From positions 46,349-51,676 of the forward strand of contig DDJS01000138.1 of assembly GCA_002339165.1 (NCBI GenBank): 5,328 nucleotides of DNA, given 5' to 3'. The notes beneath the pieces were generated by a model. That model was given only the letters and a program-made list of their open reading frames with translations. It was not told the origin of the DNA and did not search any database. Position 1 is the first letter of the stretch. Every line of letters starts with the position of its first letter. Shown here piece by piece: positions 1-5,303 of the stretch. The stretch comes from Cellvibrionales bacterium UBA2618. GTDB lineage: Bacteria; Pseudomonadota; Gammaproteobacteria; Pseudomonadales; Porticoccaceae. The position numbers were made by a program, and so were the translations under genes.

Positions 1-120
1 CTGCGAGGCAAAGGCAGGTGACCCCGAACTCGAGGCGACCAGTACAAACATTGACAGCCAGCAACTAACTCGGGGCCAACTCAGTTTTAAAAGAAAATTT
101 GAAATCAAAGTAAGGTCCAT
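1..120 (-). CDS. possible 5' end of a secreted protein gene, cut by the window edge
   Basis: An open frame on the minus strand starts at an ATG at 118-120 and runs 40 codons to the window edge without a stop. The residues from about 20 to 38 look like a Sec signal peptide: a basic Pro-Arg, a hydrophobic stretch WLSMFVLVASSSG, then PAFA followed by SQ, which fits an AxA cleavage site. The frame is also open further upstream, back to the stop of the second PII gene, so an ATG at 163-165 or a GTG at 184-186 could be used instead; an internal ATG lies at 46-48. None of these starts has a clear Shine-Dalgarno sequence. It lies about 90 bases downstream of the PII gene in the same direction and could be read from it. 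I do not recognise the family. Too little is visible to name a function, and chance openness is not excluded. Confidence 0.38.
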   Translation of the reverse strand, partial: MDLTLISNFLLKLSWPRVSCWLSMFVLVASSSGSPAFASQ

Positions 121-207
121 TGTGTAGACATTGCCGAGTGGCGCACTAGCGCAATCAGGCAGCATTAATTCGCGTGCGCGGCACACTAGGGGACTGATTG
201 GGTGCTG

Positions 208-546
208 CTATATCGCTTCTTCACCCGTCTCGCCGGTGCGAATTCGAATGACCTCGGCCAACGCCGAAATAAAGATTTTTCCATCGCCAATTTTACCGGT
301 GGCGGCAGACTTGGCAATCGCCTCGACGGTGCTGTCGACCATATCGGCTCCGACGGCAATTTCAAGTTTGATCTTAGGCAAAAAATCAACCACATACTCG
401 GCGCCACGGTAAAGTTCGGTGTGCCCCTTTTGGCGCCCAAAGCCCTTTACCTCGGTAACTGTAATGCCCTGCACGCCAATGTCGGCGAGAGCTTCGCGAA
501 CGTCATCTAATTTAAACGGTTTAATAACGGCGGTAATTAGTTTCAT
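208..546 (-). CDS. glnK: P-II family nitrogen regulatory protein (second PII paralogue)
   Basis: This is a cytoplasmic trimeric PII signal protein that senses ATP/ADP and 2-oxoglutarate and passes nitrogen status to partners such as AmtB, the NtrB kinase or GlnE. It is 112 residues long, the standard family length. The T-loop carries YRGAEY at 46-51, with the uridylylation tyrosine Y51. Gln39 and Lys58 are present, the B-loop is TGKIGDGK at 83-90, and the C-loop is RIRTGE at 101-106. Residue 54 is Asp, as in E. coli GlnB, rather than the Asn of E. coli GlnK, so sequence alone does not settle GlnB versus GlnK; linkage to amtB favours GlnK. By hand count it is identical to the other PII here at 85 of 112 positions, with residues 34-58 all identical. 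The start has a short AGGA only about 4 bases upstream. A strong terminator separates it from amtB, so it may have its own promoter, though I could not find a convincing one. Confidence 0.95.
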   Translation of the reverse strand: MKLITAVIKPFKLDDVREALADIGVQGITVTEVKGFGRQKGHTELYRGAEYVVDFLPKIKLEIAVGADMVDSTVEAIAKSAATGKIGDGKIFISALAEVIRIRTGETGEEAI

Positions 547-651
547 AGCGTCCTATCTGTTGATGATTTTGTAGGAACGTAAAGATACCTGTTTATCGAC
601 GAAATTGCATCTCCAACGCGCGACAATTCTAACTCGGGAACCCTGTTCTAC

Positions 652-680
652 AAAAAAAAGCCGCGGCACATGGCCCCGGC
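652..680 (-). terminator. Rho-independent terminator after amtB
   Basis: Read on the minus strand, the arm GCCGGGGC (680-673) pairs with GCCGCGGC (667-660). This gives an 8-position stem with one central G-G mismatch and a 5-base loop, followed directly by eight T (659-652). It begins about 22 bases past the amtB stop. This is a classical intrinsic terminator and probably ends most of the porin-glnK-amtB transcript before the second PII gene. Confidence 0.88.
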
Positions 681-702
681 AACGTTCATGTCTGCGGGAA
701 TA

Positions 703-1950
703 CTATTTTGCAGTAAACTCGGGGTAGGCGACAATACCACACTCGGAGGCGTCGACACCATTGCGCTCATCCTCTTCACTCACGCGCAGCCCAATCATGC
801 TATCGATTGCAAAAAAGGTAATACCACTGGTGATAAAGGTCCATGAGAAAATGACCAATGCACCGGTCAGCTGCGCCATAAGACTGACCTCTTCACCTAA
901 GCAGACCGCGATCAAACCCCAAATACCGACCACGCCGTGAACCGAGATAGCGCCCACCGGATCGTCGATCTTAATTTTGTCCATGAACAAGACCGAGAAC
1001 ACCACGATGACCCCACCAATCGCGCCAACCATCGTTGCCAGACCGCCCGAGGGCGTCAGAGGATCTGCGGTGATCGACACCAAACCGGCCAAAGCACCAT
1101 TCAACGCCATGGTCAAATCGGCCTTGCCAAACATCAACTGTGACACCACCAGCGCAGCAATTAATCCACCGGCGGCGGCGGCGTTAGTATTGACAAAAAT
1201 GGTCGCCACAGCATTGGCTTCACCGATATCCGAAACTTTGAGTTCGGAGCCTCCATTGAAGCCAAACCAGCCCATCCACAGCACGAACATACCGAGCGCT
1301 GCCAGTGGCATATTAGCCCCTGGAATAGCGTTGACCGAGCCGTCAGCCGAATACTTACCCAGTCGTGGGCCAAGAATTAACACCCCAGCGAGCGCTGCAG
1401 CAGCACCGCACAGGTGCACGATGCCTGAACCTGCAAAATCTGAAAAGCCTACCGTCTCACCCAAGAAACCGCCTCCCCAAGACCAAACGCCCTGCATCGG
1501 ATAAATAAATCCGGTCATCACCACGGCAAAGGACAAAAATGCCCAAAGCTTCATGCGTTCGGCAACCGCGCCGGACACGATCGACATAGCGGTAGCCACA
1601 AACACCACCTGAAAGAAAAAGTCCGATGCGCCGGAATAATAGGTATCACCGCCACTGGCTAGTACTTCATCTACCGATGCGTTAGCTATCGAGTTGCCGA
1701 ACCATGAATTGGGTAGGTATAGACTCGATGTACCGCCGTACATGATGGTGTAGCCCATGAGCATATACATGCAACAGGCTATCGCATACAAAGAAACGTT
1801 TTTGGTGAGTATTTCCGTGGTGTTTTTAGATCTCACCAGACCGGCTTCGAGCATAGTAAAGCCCGCCGCCATCCACATGACCAAGGCACCCGACATCAAA
1901 AAATAGAAAGTGTCGAGCGCATACTTCACTTGTACCAAATCGTTTTCCAT
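703..1950 (-). CDS. amtB: ammonium transporter AmtB (Amt/Mep/Rh family)
   Basis: This is an inner-membrane trimeric channel that takes up ammonium for glutamine synthetase. It is 415 residues and highly hydrophobic, consistent with the usual 11 helices. The Amt signature DFAGSGIVH lies at 171-179. The twin histidines of the pore are H179 and H338. Likely equivalents of the Phe gate are F117 and F231, and of the S1-site residues W158 and S235. The start at 1950 is chosen because GGAG (1962-1959) lies 8 bases upstream and because MENDLVQVKYALDTFYF opens directly into helix 1. The open frame reaches back to 2007, but that extension lacks family character. Unlike E. coli AmtB there is no obvious cleavable signal peptide. 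The cytoplasmic tail GLRVSEEDERNGVD (387-400) is the GlnK-binding region; after it, the usual HGE is CGI (404-406). It follows glnK by 153 bases with no terminator, so the two are probably co-transcribed. Confidence 0.97.
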   Translation of the reverse strand: MENDLVQVKYALDTFYFLMSGALVMWMAAGFTMLEAGLVRSKNTTEILTKNVSLYAIACCMYMLMGYTIMYGGTSSLYLPNSWFGNSIANASVDEVLASGGDTYYSGASDFFFQVVFVATAMSIVSGAVAERMKLWAFLSFAVVMTGFIYPMQGVWSWGGGFLGETVGFSDFAGSGIVHLCGAAAALAGVLILGPRLGKYSADGSVNAIPGANMPLAALGMFVLWMGWFGFNGGSELKVSDIGEANAVATIFVNTNAAAAGGLIAALVVSQLMFGKADLTMALNGALAGLVSITADPLTPSGGLATMVGAIGGVIVVFSVLFMDKIKIDDPVGAISVHGVVGIWGLIAVCLGEEVSLMAQLTGALVIFSWTFITSGITFFAIDSMIGLRVSEEDERNGVDASECGIVAYPEFTAK

Positions 1951-1987
1951 ACCATTTTCTCCAAATATTTTTGTGCATCTCCGAAAC

Positions 1988-2017
1988 TGCCAAGGCATAC
2001 AAACCACGGACTTGGCA
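1988..2017 (-). repeat. inverted repeat in the glnK-amtB spacer
   Basis: TGCCAAG (1988-1994) and its exact complement CTTGGCA (2011-2017) are separated by 16 bases inside the 153-base gap between glnK and amtB. A smaller 6-bp repeat, AAACAA/TTGTTT, lies at 2040-2054. Neither is followed by a T-run on the minus strand, so they are not terminators. The larger one could fold in the mRNA ahead of the amtB ribosome-binding site. It is short enough to be chance. Confidence 0.35.
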
Positions 2018-2103
2018 AATTGGGGTCGACTAGGAACACAAACAAAGGTTGTTTAATGCGACGATTAACGTGGCTATGTCCGTTGGTCGGATCGCCAAAA
2101 TGG

Positions 2104-2442
2104 CTAGATCGCTTCGCTTCCGGTCTCGCCAGTGCGGATGCGAACGGCCTCTTCAAGGGGCGCTATGAAAATCTTTCCATCGCCTATTTTTCCGGTCTTG
2201 GCCGCAGCCAAAATCGCCTCCACAGCACCTTCCACCATCTCGTCAACCAAGACAATTTCGAGTTTGACCTTGGGTAAAAAATCAACCACGTATTCGGCAC
2301 CTCGATATAGTTCCGTGTGGCCTTTTTGACGACCAAAACCTTTGATCTCGGTCACCGTAACGCCGGCAACTCCGCGTTCAGCCAGCGCTTCGCGAACTTC
2401 ATCGAGCTTAAAAGGTTTAATAATTGCAGTGAGTAACTTCAT
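2104..2442 (-). CDS. glnK: P-II family nitrogen regulator GlnK
   Basis: This PII signal protein is the likely direct partner of the AmtB encoded next to it. In this family unmodified GlnK inserts its T-loop into the AmtB cytoplasmic pores and blocks uptake when nitrogen is plentiful; uridylylation of Y51 releases it. The protein has the standard 112 residues. It carries YRGAEY at 46-51, Gln39, Lys58, the B-loop TGKIGDGK at 83-90 and the C-loop RIRTGE at 101-106. Residue 54 is Asp. The start at 2442 is preferred over one 10 codons upstream because GGAG (2453-2450) lies 7 bases before it and MKLLTAIIKPF matches the family N-terminus; the extension would read through a hairpin. It lies between the porin gene (71-base gap) and amtB, in the unit driven by the sigma-54 promoter at 3241-3256. 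It differs from the second PII mainly at residues 64-82 and 94-100. Confidence 0.97.
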   Translation of the reverse strand: MKLLTAIIKPFKLDEVREALAERGVAGVTVTEIKGFGRQKGHTELYRGAEYVVDFLPKVKLEIVLVDEMVEGAVEAILAAAKTGKIGDGKIFIAPLEEAVRIRTGETGSEAI

Positions 2443-2455
2443 AATTAAACTCCAG

Positions 2456-2475
2456 CGGGTGGTCGCAACCACCCG
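2456..2475 (-). other. intergenic hairpin abutting the glnK ribosome-binding site
   Basis: Two exactly complementary 8-base arms, CGGGTGGT (2456-2463) and ACCACCCG (2468-2475), enclose a 4-base loop. On the minus-strand transcript the stem ends two bases before the glnK GGAG (2453-2450). No T-run follows, so it is not an intrinsic terminator. It could protect the 3' end of the porin message after cleavage, set the porin to glnK expression ratio, or affect ribosome access to glnK. The structure is plain in the sequence; the role is inferred. Confidence 0.7.
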
Positions 2476-2514
2476 TCTCCATAGTGTTTTTCACTCAGTG
2501 GGAAAAATGAAATA

Positions 2515-3162
2515 TCAGAGAGACTTAGAAATCGTCAGAACCAACTCGTTATCTGCAAAAAGCCCACCAGACTCAGATGAATCGAGCCATGAAAGATCAA
2601 AACCCAAGCCGGCGGCTTCCGTGCTCAACGAGATCGAATAATCATCCGCTTCGTTGGCCGGGTCGTCGGCTTCCATAGTTCCAAAATGGAAGCCGAGACT
2701 GAAATCTTCACTCACATCGAACCCGTAGTCCAAATAGATGTAAGTCGATTCACCCGTTGACGCGTAATAATCGTCCGAATAAGCAAAACCAACCGTGGCA
2801 TCAGAAAATGTAATGCTGCCATAGAACTCCTCAAATTCTTCTGAGCTGGGGCCTTGAGGGTAGCCATAAAACAAATAACCGATGTCGTAGCTCACCGAAT
2901 CGGATATAGAACCGCCGAAACCGGCATAGTAATCCAATTCCAGACCACCACTGAAGTCAATGCTCGACGCCCAGGTGCCGACATAAAAACCACTGTCAAA
3001 ACCTACATCAAAACCACCGGATACTGCCTCACCACCGGACTGATCGATGCCACGGAAAAAGTACTCGGTGCCCAACGCGATGTTCCCAGACACTTCGACC
3101 GCCATCGCGGTAGCGCTCGTCGCCATGGATGCGGCAAACATTGTTGTTTTCAAAAAATTCAT
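2515..3162 (-). CDS. TorF/Gcw_chp-family putative outer-membrane porin
   Basis: This is a predicted outer-membrane beta-barrel protein of the TorF family (known as Gcw_chp, TIGR02001/PF09694, by my reading of its motifs). It has 215 residues, close to the family norm. Residues 1-21 form a signal peptide, with a lysine at 5, a short Ala/Met/Thr-rich core and cleavage likely after AMA (19-21). The mature part opens with a family-like segment, EYFFRGIDQS at 33-42. It then shows alternating aromatic/Gly strands, for example GFYVGTWASSIDF (58-70), ELDYYAGFGG (75-84) and YDIGYLFYGYP (92-102). It is strongly acidic. The last residue is Leu rather than the aromatic typical of many porins. The start at 3162 has GGGAG (3174-3170) 7 bases upstream; the open frame extends to 3267 but would run through the promoter. 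It is the first gene behind the sigma-54 promoter and precedes glnK-amtB, which suggests a role in nitrogen-limited growth. Its substrate is unknown. Confidence 0.88.
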   Translation of the reverse strand: MNFLKTTMFAASMATSATAMAVEVSGNIALGTEYFFRGIDQSGGEAVSGGFDVGFDSGFYVGTWASSIDFSGGLELDYYAGFGGSISDSVSYDIGYLFYGYPQGPSSEEFEEFYGSITFSDATVGFAYSDDYYASTGESTYIYLDYGFDVSEDFSLGFHFGTMEADDPANEADDYSISLSTEAAGLGFDLSWLDSSESGGLFADNELVLTISKSL

Positions 3163-3240
3163 GTGTGTTCTCCCAATAGTGGATATGCGTGTTAAATAAA
3201 ATTTAAAGGTAGACCCATAGGTCGCTATAATCAACTTGTT

Positions 3241-3256
3241 TGCATTATCTGTGCCA
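3241..3256 (-). promoter_or_regulatory. sigma-54 (RpoN) promoter for the porin-glnK-amtB unit
   Basis: On the minus strand the sequence reads TGGCACAGATAATGCA, against the RpoN consensus TGGCACG-N4-TTGCW. The -24 GG and -12 GC doublets are intact at the required 10-base spacing. Only two informative positions differ. Transcription should start near 3230, leaving a leader of about 68 bases before the porin gene. Sigma-54 promoters need an enhancer-binding activator; matching NtrC sites lie upstream. Confidence 0.9.
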
Positions 3257-3318
3257 ACTATCCACAAGCCAATAAAACCGCGATTTCAGCGGCGACAAAA
3301 GATCGACAAACGCCAAAT

Positions 3319-3335
3319 CGCACCGGCGCGGTTCA
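3319..3335. promoter_or_regulatory. NtrC-binding site, promoter-proximal (imperfect palindrome)
   Basis: CGCACC-N5-GGTTCA matches the NtrC pattern GCACC-N5-GGTGC with one mismatch in the inner five of the right half-site. Its centre (3327) is about 97 bases upstream of the predicted start near 3230. It lies 43 bp, about four helical turns, from the perfect site at 3362-3378, so two NtrC dimers would bind the same DNA face. Confidence 0.68.
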
Positions 3336-3361
3336 AAAAACCTCCGATCACGATGCGCGAT

Positions 3362-3378
3362 CGCACCAATATGGTGCG
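3362..3378. promoter_or_regulatory. NtrC-binding site, distal (perfect palindrome)
   Basis: CGCACC-AATAT-GGTGCG is a perfect inverted repeat matching the NtrC consensus GCACC-N5-GGTGC. As I recall them, it is very like the strong sites upstream of enteric glnA. Its centre (3370) lies about 140 bases upstream of the predicted sigma-54 start, a typical enhancer distance. It also lies about 60 bases upstream of the likely ubiK -10, so an effect on the divergent gene is conceivable. Confidence 0.85.
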
Positions 3379-3432
3379 GCGCAACTACCCGAGCAAACTG
3401 GTGAAGTTTTTCATTCTTACGGACAAAATTTT

Positions 3433-3443
3433 GCTAGTATAAA
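3433..3443 (+). promoter_or_regulatory. candidate sigma-70 promoter -10 region for ubiK-comM
   Basis: TGCTAGTATAAA contains an extended -10 arrangement (TG-C-TAGTAT, 3433-3440) and an overlapping TATAAA (3438-3443), about 35 bases before the ubiK start. I see no good -35 hexamer at the right spacing, only poor TTCATT or TTACGG. It is the best housekeeping promoter candidate in the divergent region. Confidence 0.42.
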
Positions 3444-3478
3444 GAGATAAAGTTACCACCAGACGGAGTATTTCGACA

Positions 3479-3730
3479 GTGATCGACAAACAGCTATTTC
3501 AGCAATTCATCGGGCAATTCGACAGTCTTTTTTCACCCGCAGAAAATACCCTTGCCAGCGAGGTTCGACAGCAGATACACAGCGCCATGATGATGGCATT
3601 TAGTCGTTTGGATCTGGTAACCCGAGAAGAATTCGACGCACAAAATGCAGTGTTAATGCGCTCTCGAAAAAAGATCGATCAGTTAGAACAACAGTTAGCC
3701 ACCATCGCGGCAAAACTCGACGACGCCTAA
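3479..3730 (+). CDS. ubiK: ubiquinone biosynthesis accessory factor UbiK (YqiC/BMFP family)
   Basis: This is a small soluble accessory factor that, in E. coli, forms a complex with UbiJ and supports efficient aerobic ubiquinone-8 synthesis, probably by linking lipid intermediates to the Ubi enzyme assembly; the protein can associate with membranes. It has 83 residues. The N-terminal part (2-20) is a likely amphipathic helix. The family core FSRLDLVTREEFDAQNAVLMRS (41-62, shown here in part) matches E. coli YqiC, which reads RLDLVSREEFD. Residues 50-80 form a heptad-like coiled coil ending in IDQLEQQLATIAAKL. The start is a GTG at 3479 with GGAG at 3465-3468 and a rather long 10-base spacing; the next Met is at residue 37, inside the domain. 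It is divergent from the nitrogen operon and lies 48 bases before comM, with which it is probably co-transcribed. Confidence 0.93.
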   Translation: MIDKQLFQQFIGQFDSLFSPAENTLASEVRQQIHSAMMMAFSRLDLVTREEFDAQNAVLMRSRKKIDQLEQQLATIAAKLDDA

Positions 3731-3766
3731 CCGCACCGGCCAGCGTTGCGCCGCCGCCCACCGAGT

Positions 3767-3773
3767 GGAGGGG
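3767..3773 (+). promoter_or_regulatory. strong Shine-Dalgarno that sets the comM start
   Basis: GGAGGGG is the strongest ribosome-binding sequence in the window. From GGAGG there are 7 bases to an ATC codon at 3779, the ideal distance. It lies downstream of the TTG at 3746, which has no such sequence before it, and argues against that TTG as the start. CTG at 3785 would be 13 bases away. Confidence 0.75.
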
Positions 3774-3778
3774 ACGCT

Positions 3779-5272
3779 ATCGAACTGGCAGAAATCTATA
3801 CCCGCGCTAATCAGGGCATCGATGCCCCACTGGTGTCCGTTCAAGTGCACCTGTCGAGCGGCCTACCAGCCTTTACCATCGTGGGACTCCCAGAAACTGC
3901 GGTTAAAGAGAGCAAGGAGCGTGTTCGCAGCGCGCTGATCAATTCGCACTTTGAGTTCCCAACACGACGTATCACCGTCAACCTAGCGCCGGCTGAATTA
4001 CCCAAAGAGGGTGGGCGCTACGACTTGGCAATCGCCATCGGCATTCTCGCCGCCTCCGACCAAATCCCAGCCTCGACTCTACCCGAATACGAATTTATCG
4101 GCGAGTTAGGTTTGTCGGGAAATCTCCGCGCGGTCGGCGCCATACTGCCGGCAGCCATCGCCTGCGGTGCCCGAGGCAAACGTCTCTGGGTCGCCAAAGG
4201 CAACGCCGAGGGCGCCGCGCTGGTCGACGGTCTGTGCGTTTTGCCAGCAGCGCACCTGCTGAATATTTCCGCCCACCTGTACGACCGAGAAAAGGTAGCC
4301 CCATGGCAGCGATGCCAAGATCCGACAACGCTCGAAGACAATTCCCTCGACGCCGTGATTGGCCAGCAACAGGCCAAGCGGGCGCTAGAAATCGCCGCCT
4401 GCGGTGGCCATCATCTACTGTTTTTTGGGCCGCCTGGAACCGGCAAAACTATGCTTGCAAGTCGCTTACCTGCAATACTACCGCGACTGTCGAATGCTGA
4501 AGCCCTGCAGGTTGCCGCGATTTATTCGGTCGCGGGCAAGACATTGCCGAGCGCGCTCAATGCACGCCCATTTCGGGCACCCCATCACAGCGCATCCGCC
4601 GCCGCCTTGGTCGGTGGCGGCAGTCATCCGCGGCCCGGAGAGATTTCACTGGCGCATTTTGGTGTGCTGTTTTTAGACGAACTACCCGAATTTTCTCGCA
4701 GCGTACTGGAATTACTCCGCGAACCGCTCGAATCTGGCGAGATCAGGCTGTCCAGAGTGGCCGCACAAATCTGTTATCCAGCCCAGTTCCAGTTGTTGGC
4801 CGCCATGAATCCCTGCCCTTGTGGCTATTTGGGCAGCCGACAATGCCATTGCAGCCCCGACCAAATAAAACGCTATCGAGACAAGATCTCGGGGCCCTTA
4901 TTGGATCGAATCGACCTGCAGGTCAACGTTTTAGCCATCGACAAAAAACAACTAACGCACCCGCAAACCGCACCGCATCAAGCAGATAGCGCCACAATGC
5001 GGCGCCAAATCAACGCCGCGCGACAACGACAGTTACAGCGACAAAACTGTCTCAACAGTCGCCTAAACGAGGAGAGCTTAAGGCGATACTGTCCCCTCGA
5101 TAGATCACAAACTCAACTGATGCACCGCGCCATCGATCATTTTAATCTATCGACTCGCGGTTATTACCGCGTGTTGCGCGTGGCGCGAAGTATCGCCGAC
5201 CTAGCCGGCGATCAAACACCTCGCTCAAACCACTACCAAGAAGCGCTGAGCTATCGCATCGCGCCTAGCTGA
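3779..5272 (+). CDS. comM: YifB/ComM family Mg-chelatase-like AAA+ ATPase (branch-migration helicase)
   Basis: This is a hexameric AAA+ motor; ComM promotes branch migration during natural transformation, and homologues occur widely in non-competent bacteria. From 3779 it is 497 residues, near the family norm of about 500. The ChlI-like N-terminal domain is at 1-170, with GLPETAVKES at 36-45 and NLAPAELPKEGGRYDLAIA at 68-86. The Mg-chelatase AAA core has Walker A GPPGTGKT at 217-224, RAPHHSAS at 266-273, GEISLAH at 287-293, Walker B LFLDE at 297-301 and LLDRIDL with R377. CPCG and CHC (346-358) give a four-cysteine, possibly zinc-binding, motif. The C-terminal chelatase domain is at about 405-493. 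No ATG, GTG or TTG fits the start: gap-free alignment with E. coli MSLSIVHTRA places residue 1 at ATC 3779, behind a strong Shine-Dalgarno. A conventional call would use TTG at 3746 (508 residues). The protein ends about 10 residues earlier than E. coli ComM. Confidence 0.93.
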   Translation: MELAEIYTRANQGIDAPLVSVQVHLSSGLPAFTIVGLPETAVKESKERVRSALINSHFEFPTRRITVNLAPAELPKEGGRYDLAIAIGILAASDQIPASTLPEYEFIGELGLSGNLRAVGAILPAAIACGARGKRLWVAKGNAEGAALVDGLCVLPAAHLLNISAHLYDREKVAPWQRCQDPTTLEDNSLDAVIGQQQAKRALEIAACGGHHLLFFGPPGTGKTMLASRLPAILPRLSNAEALQVAAIYSVAGKTLPSALNARPFRAPHHSASAAALVGGGSHPRPGEISLAHFGVLFLDELPEFSRSVLELLREPLESGEIRLSRVAAQICYPAQFQLLAAMNPCPCGYLGSRQCHCSPDQIKRYRDKISGPLLDRIDLQVNVLAIDKKQLTHPQTAPHQADSATMRRQINAARQRQLQRQNCLNSRLNEESLRRYCPLDRSQTQLMHRAIDHFNLSTRGYYRVLRVARSIADLAGDQTPRSNHYQEALSYRIAPS

Positions 5273-5303
5273 AAAGCCCGCACAAGCGTTACTTTGACAA
5301 TCC

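Noticed and set aside
131..510. Plus-strand open frames over the second PII gene (131-412 and 202-510)
   Set aside because: They are antisense shadows of a clear PII gene, with no ribosome-binding site and no family-like sequence. Similar shadows over the other PII and amtB were dropped for the same reason.
1951..2007. Extended N-terminus of AmtB beginning at 2007
   Set aside because: The extra 19 residues do not look like a signal peptide or a helix, and the GGAG at 1959-1962 sits correctly for the start at 1950.
2487..2507. A/T-rich inverted repeat TTTTT...AAAAA just after the porin stop
   Set aside because: Pairing needs a two-base bulge, and on the transcribed strand the 3' side is A-rich, so it cannot be an intrinsic terminator.
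3229..3241. IHF-like sequence AATCAA-N4-TTT near the porin promoter
   Set aside because: It matches the IHF pattern except for the last base, but lies over the predicted start and -12 element rather than between promoter and enhancer, where IHF would help looping.
3236..3442. Plus-strand open frame of 68 codons in the divergent intergenic region
   Set aside because: It covers the sigma-54 promoter, both NtrC sites and the ubiK -10 region, is basic and of low complexity, and has no Shine-Dalgarno. Regulatory DNA explains the region better.
4018..4377. Several minus-strand open frames within comM
   Set aside because: They are antisense to the conserved ChlI-like domain of comM and have no recognisable features.
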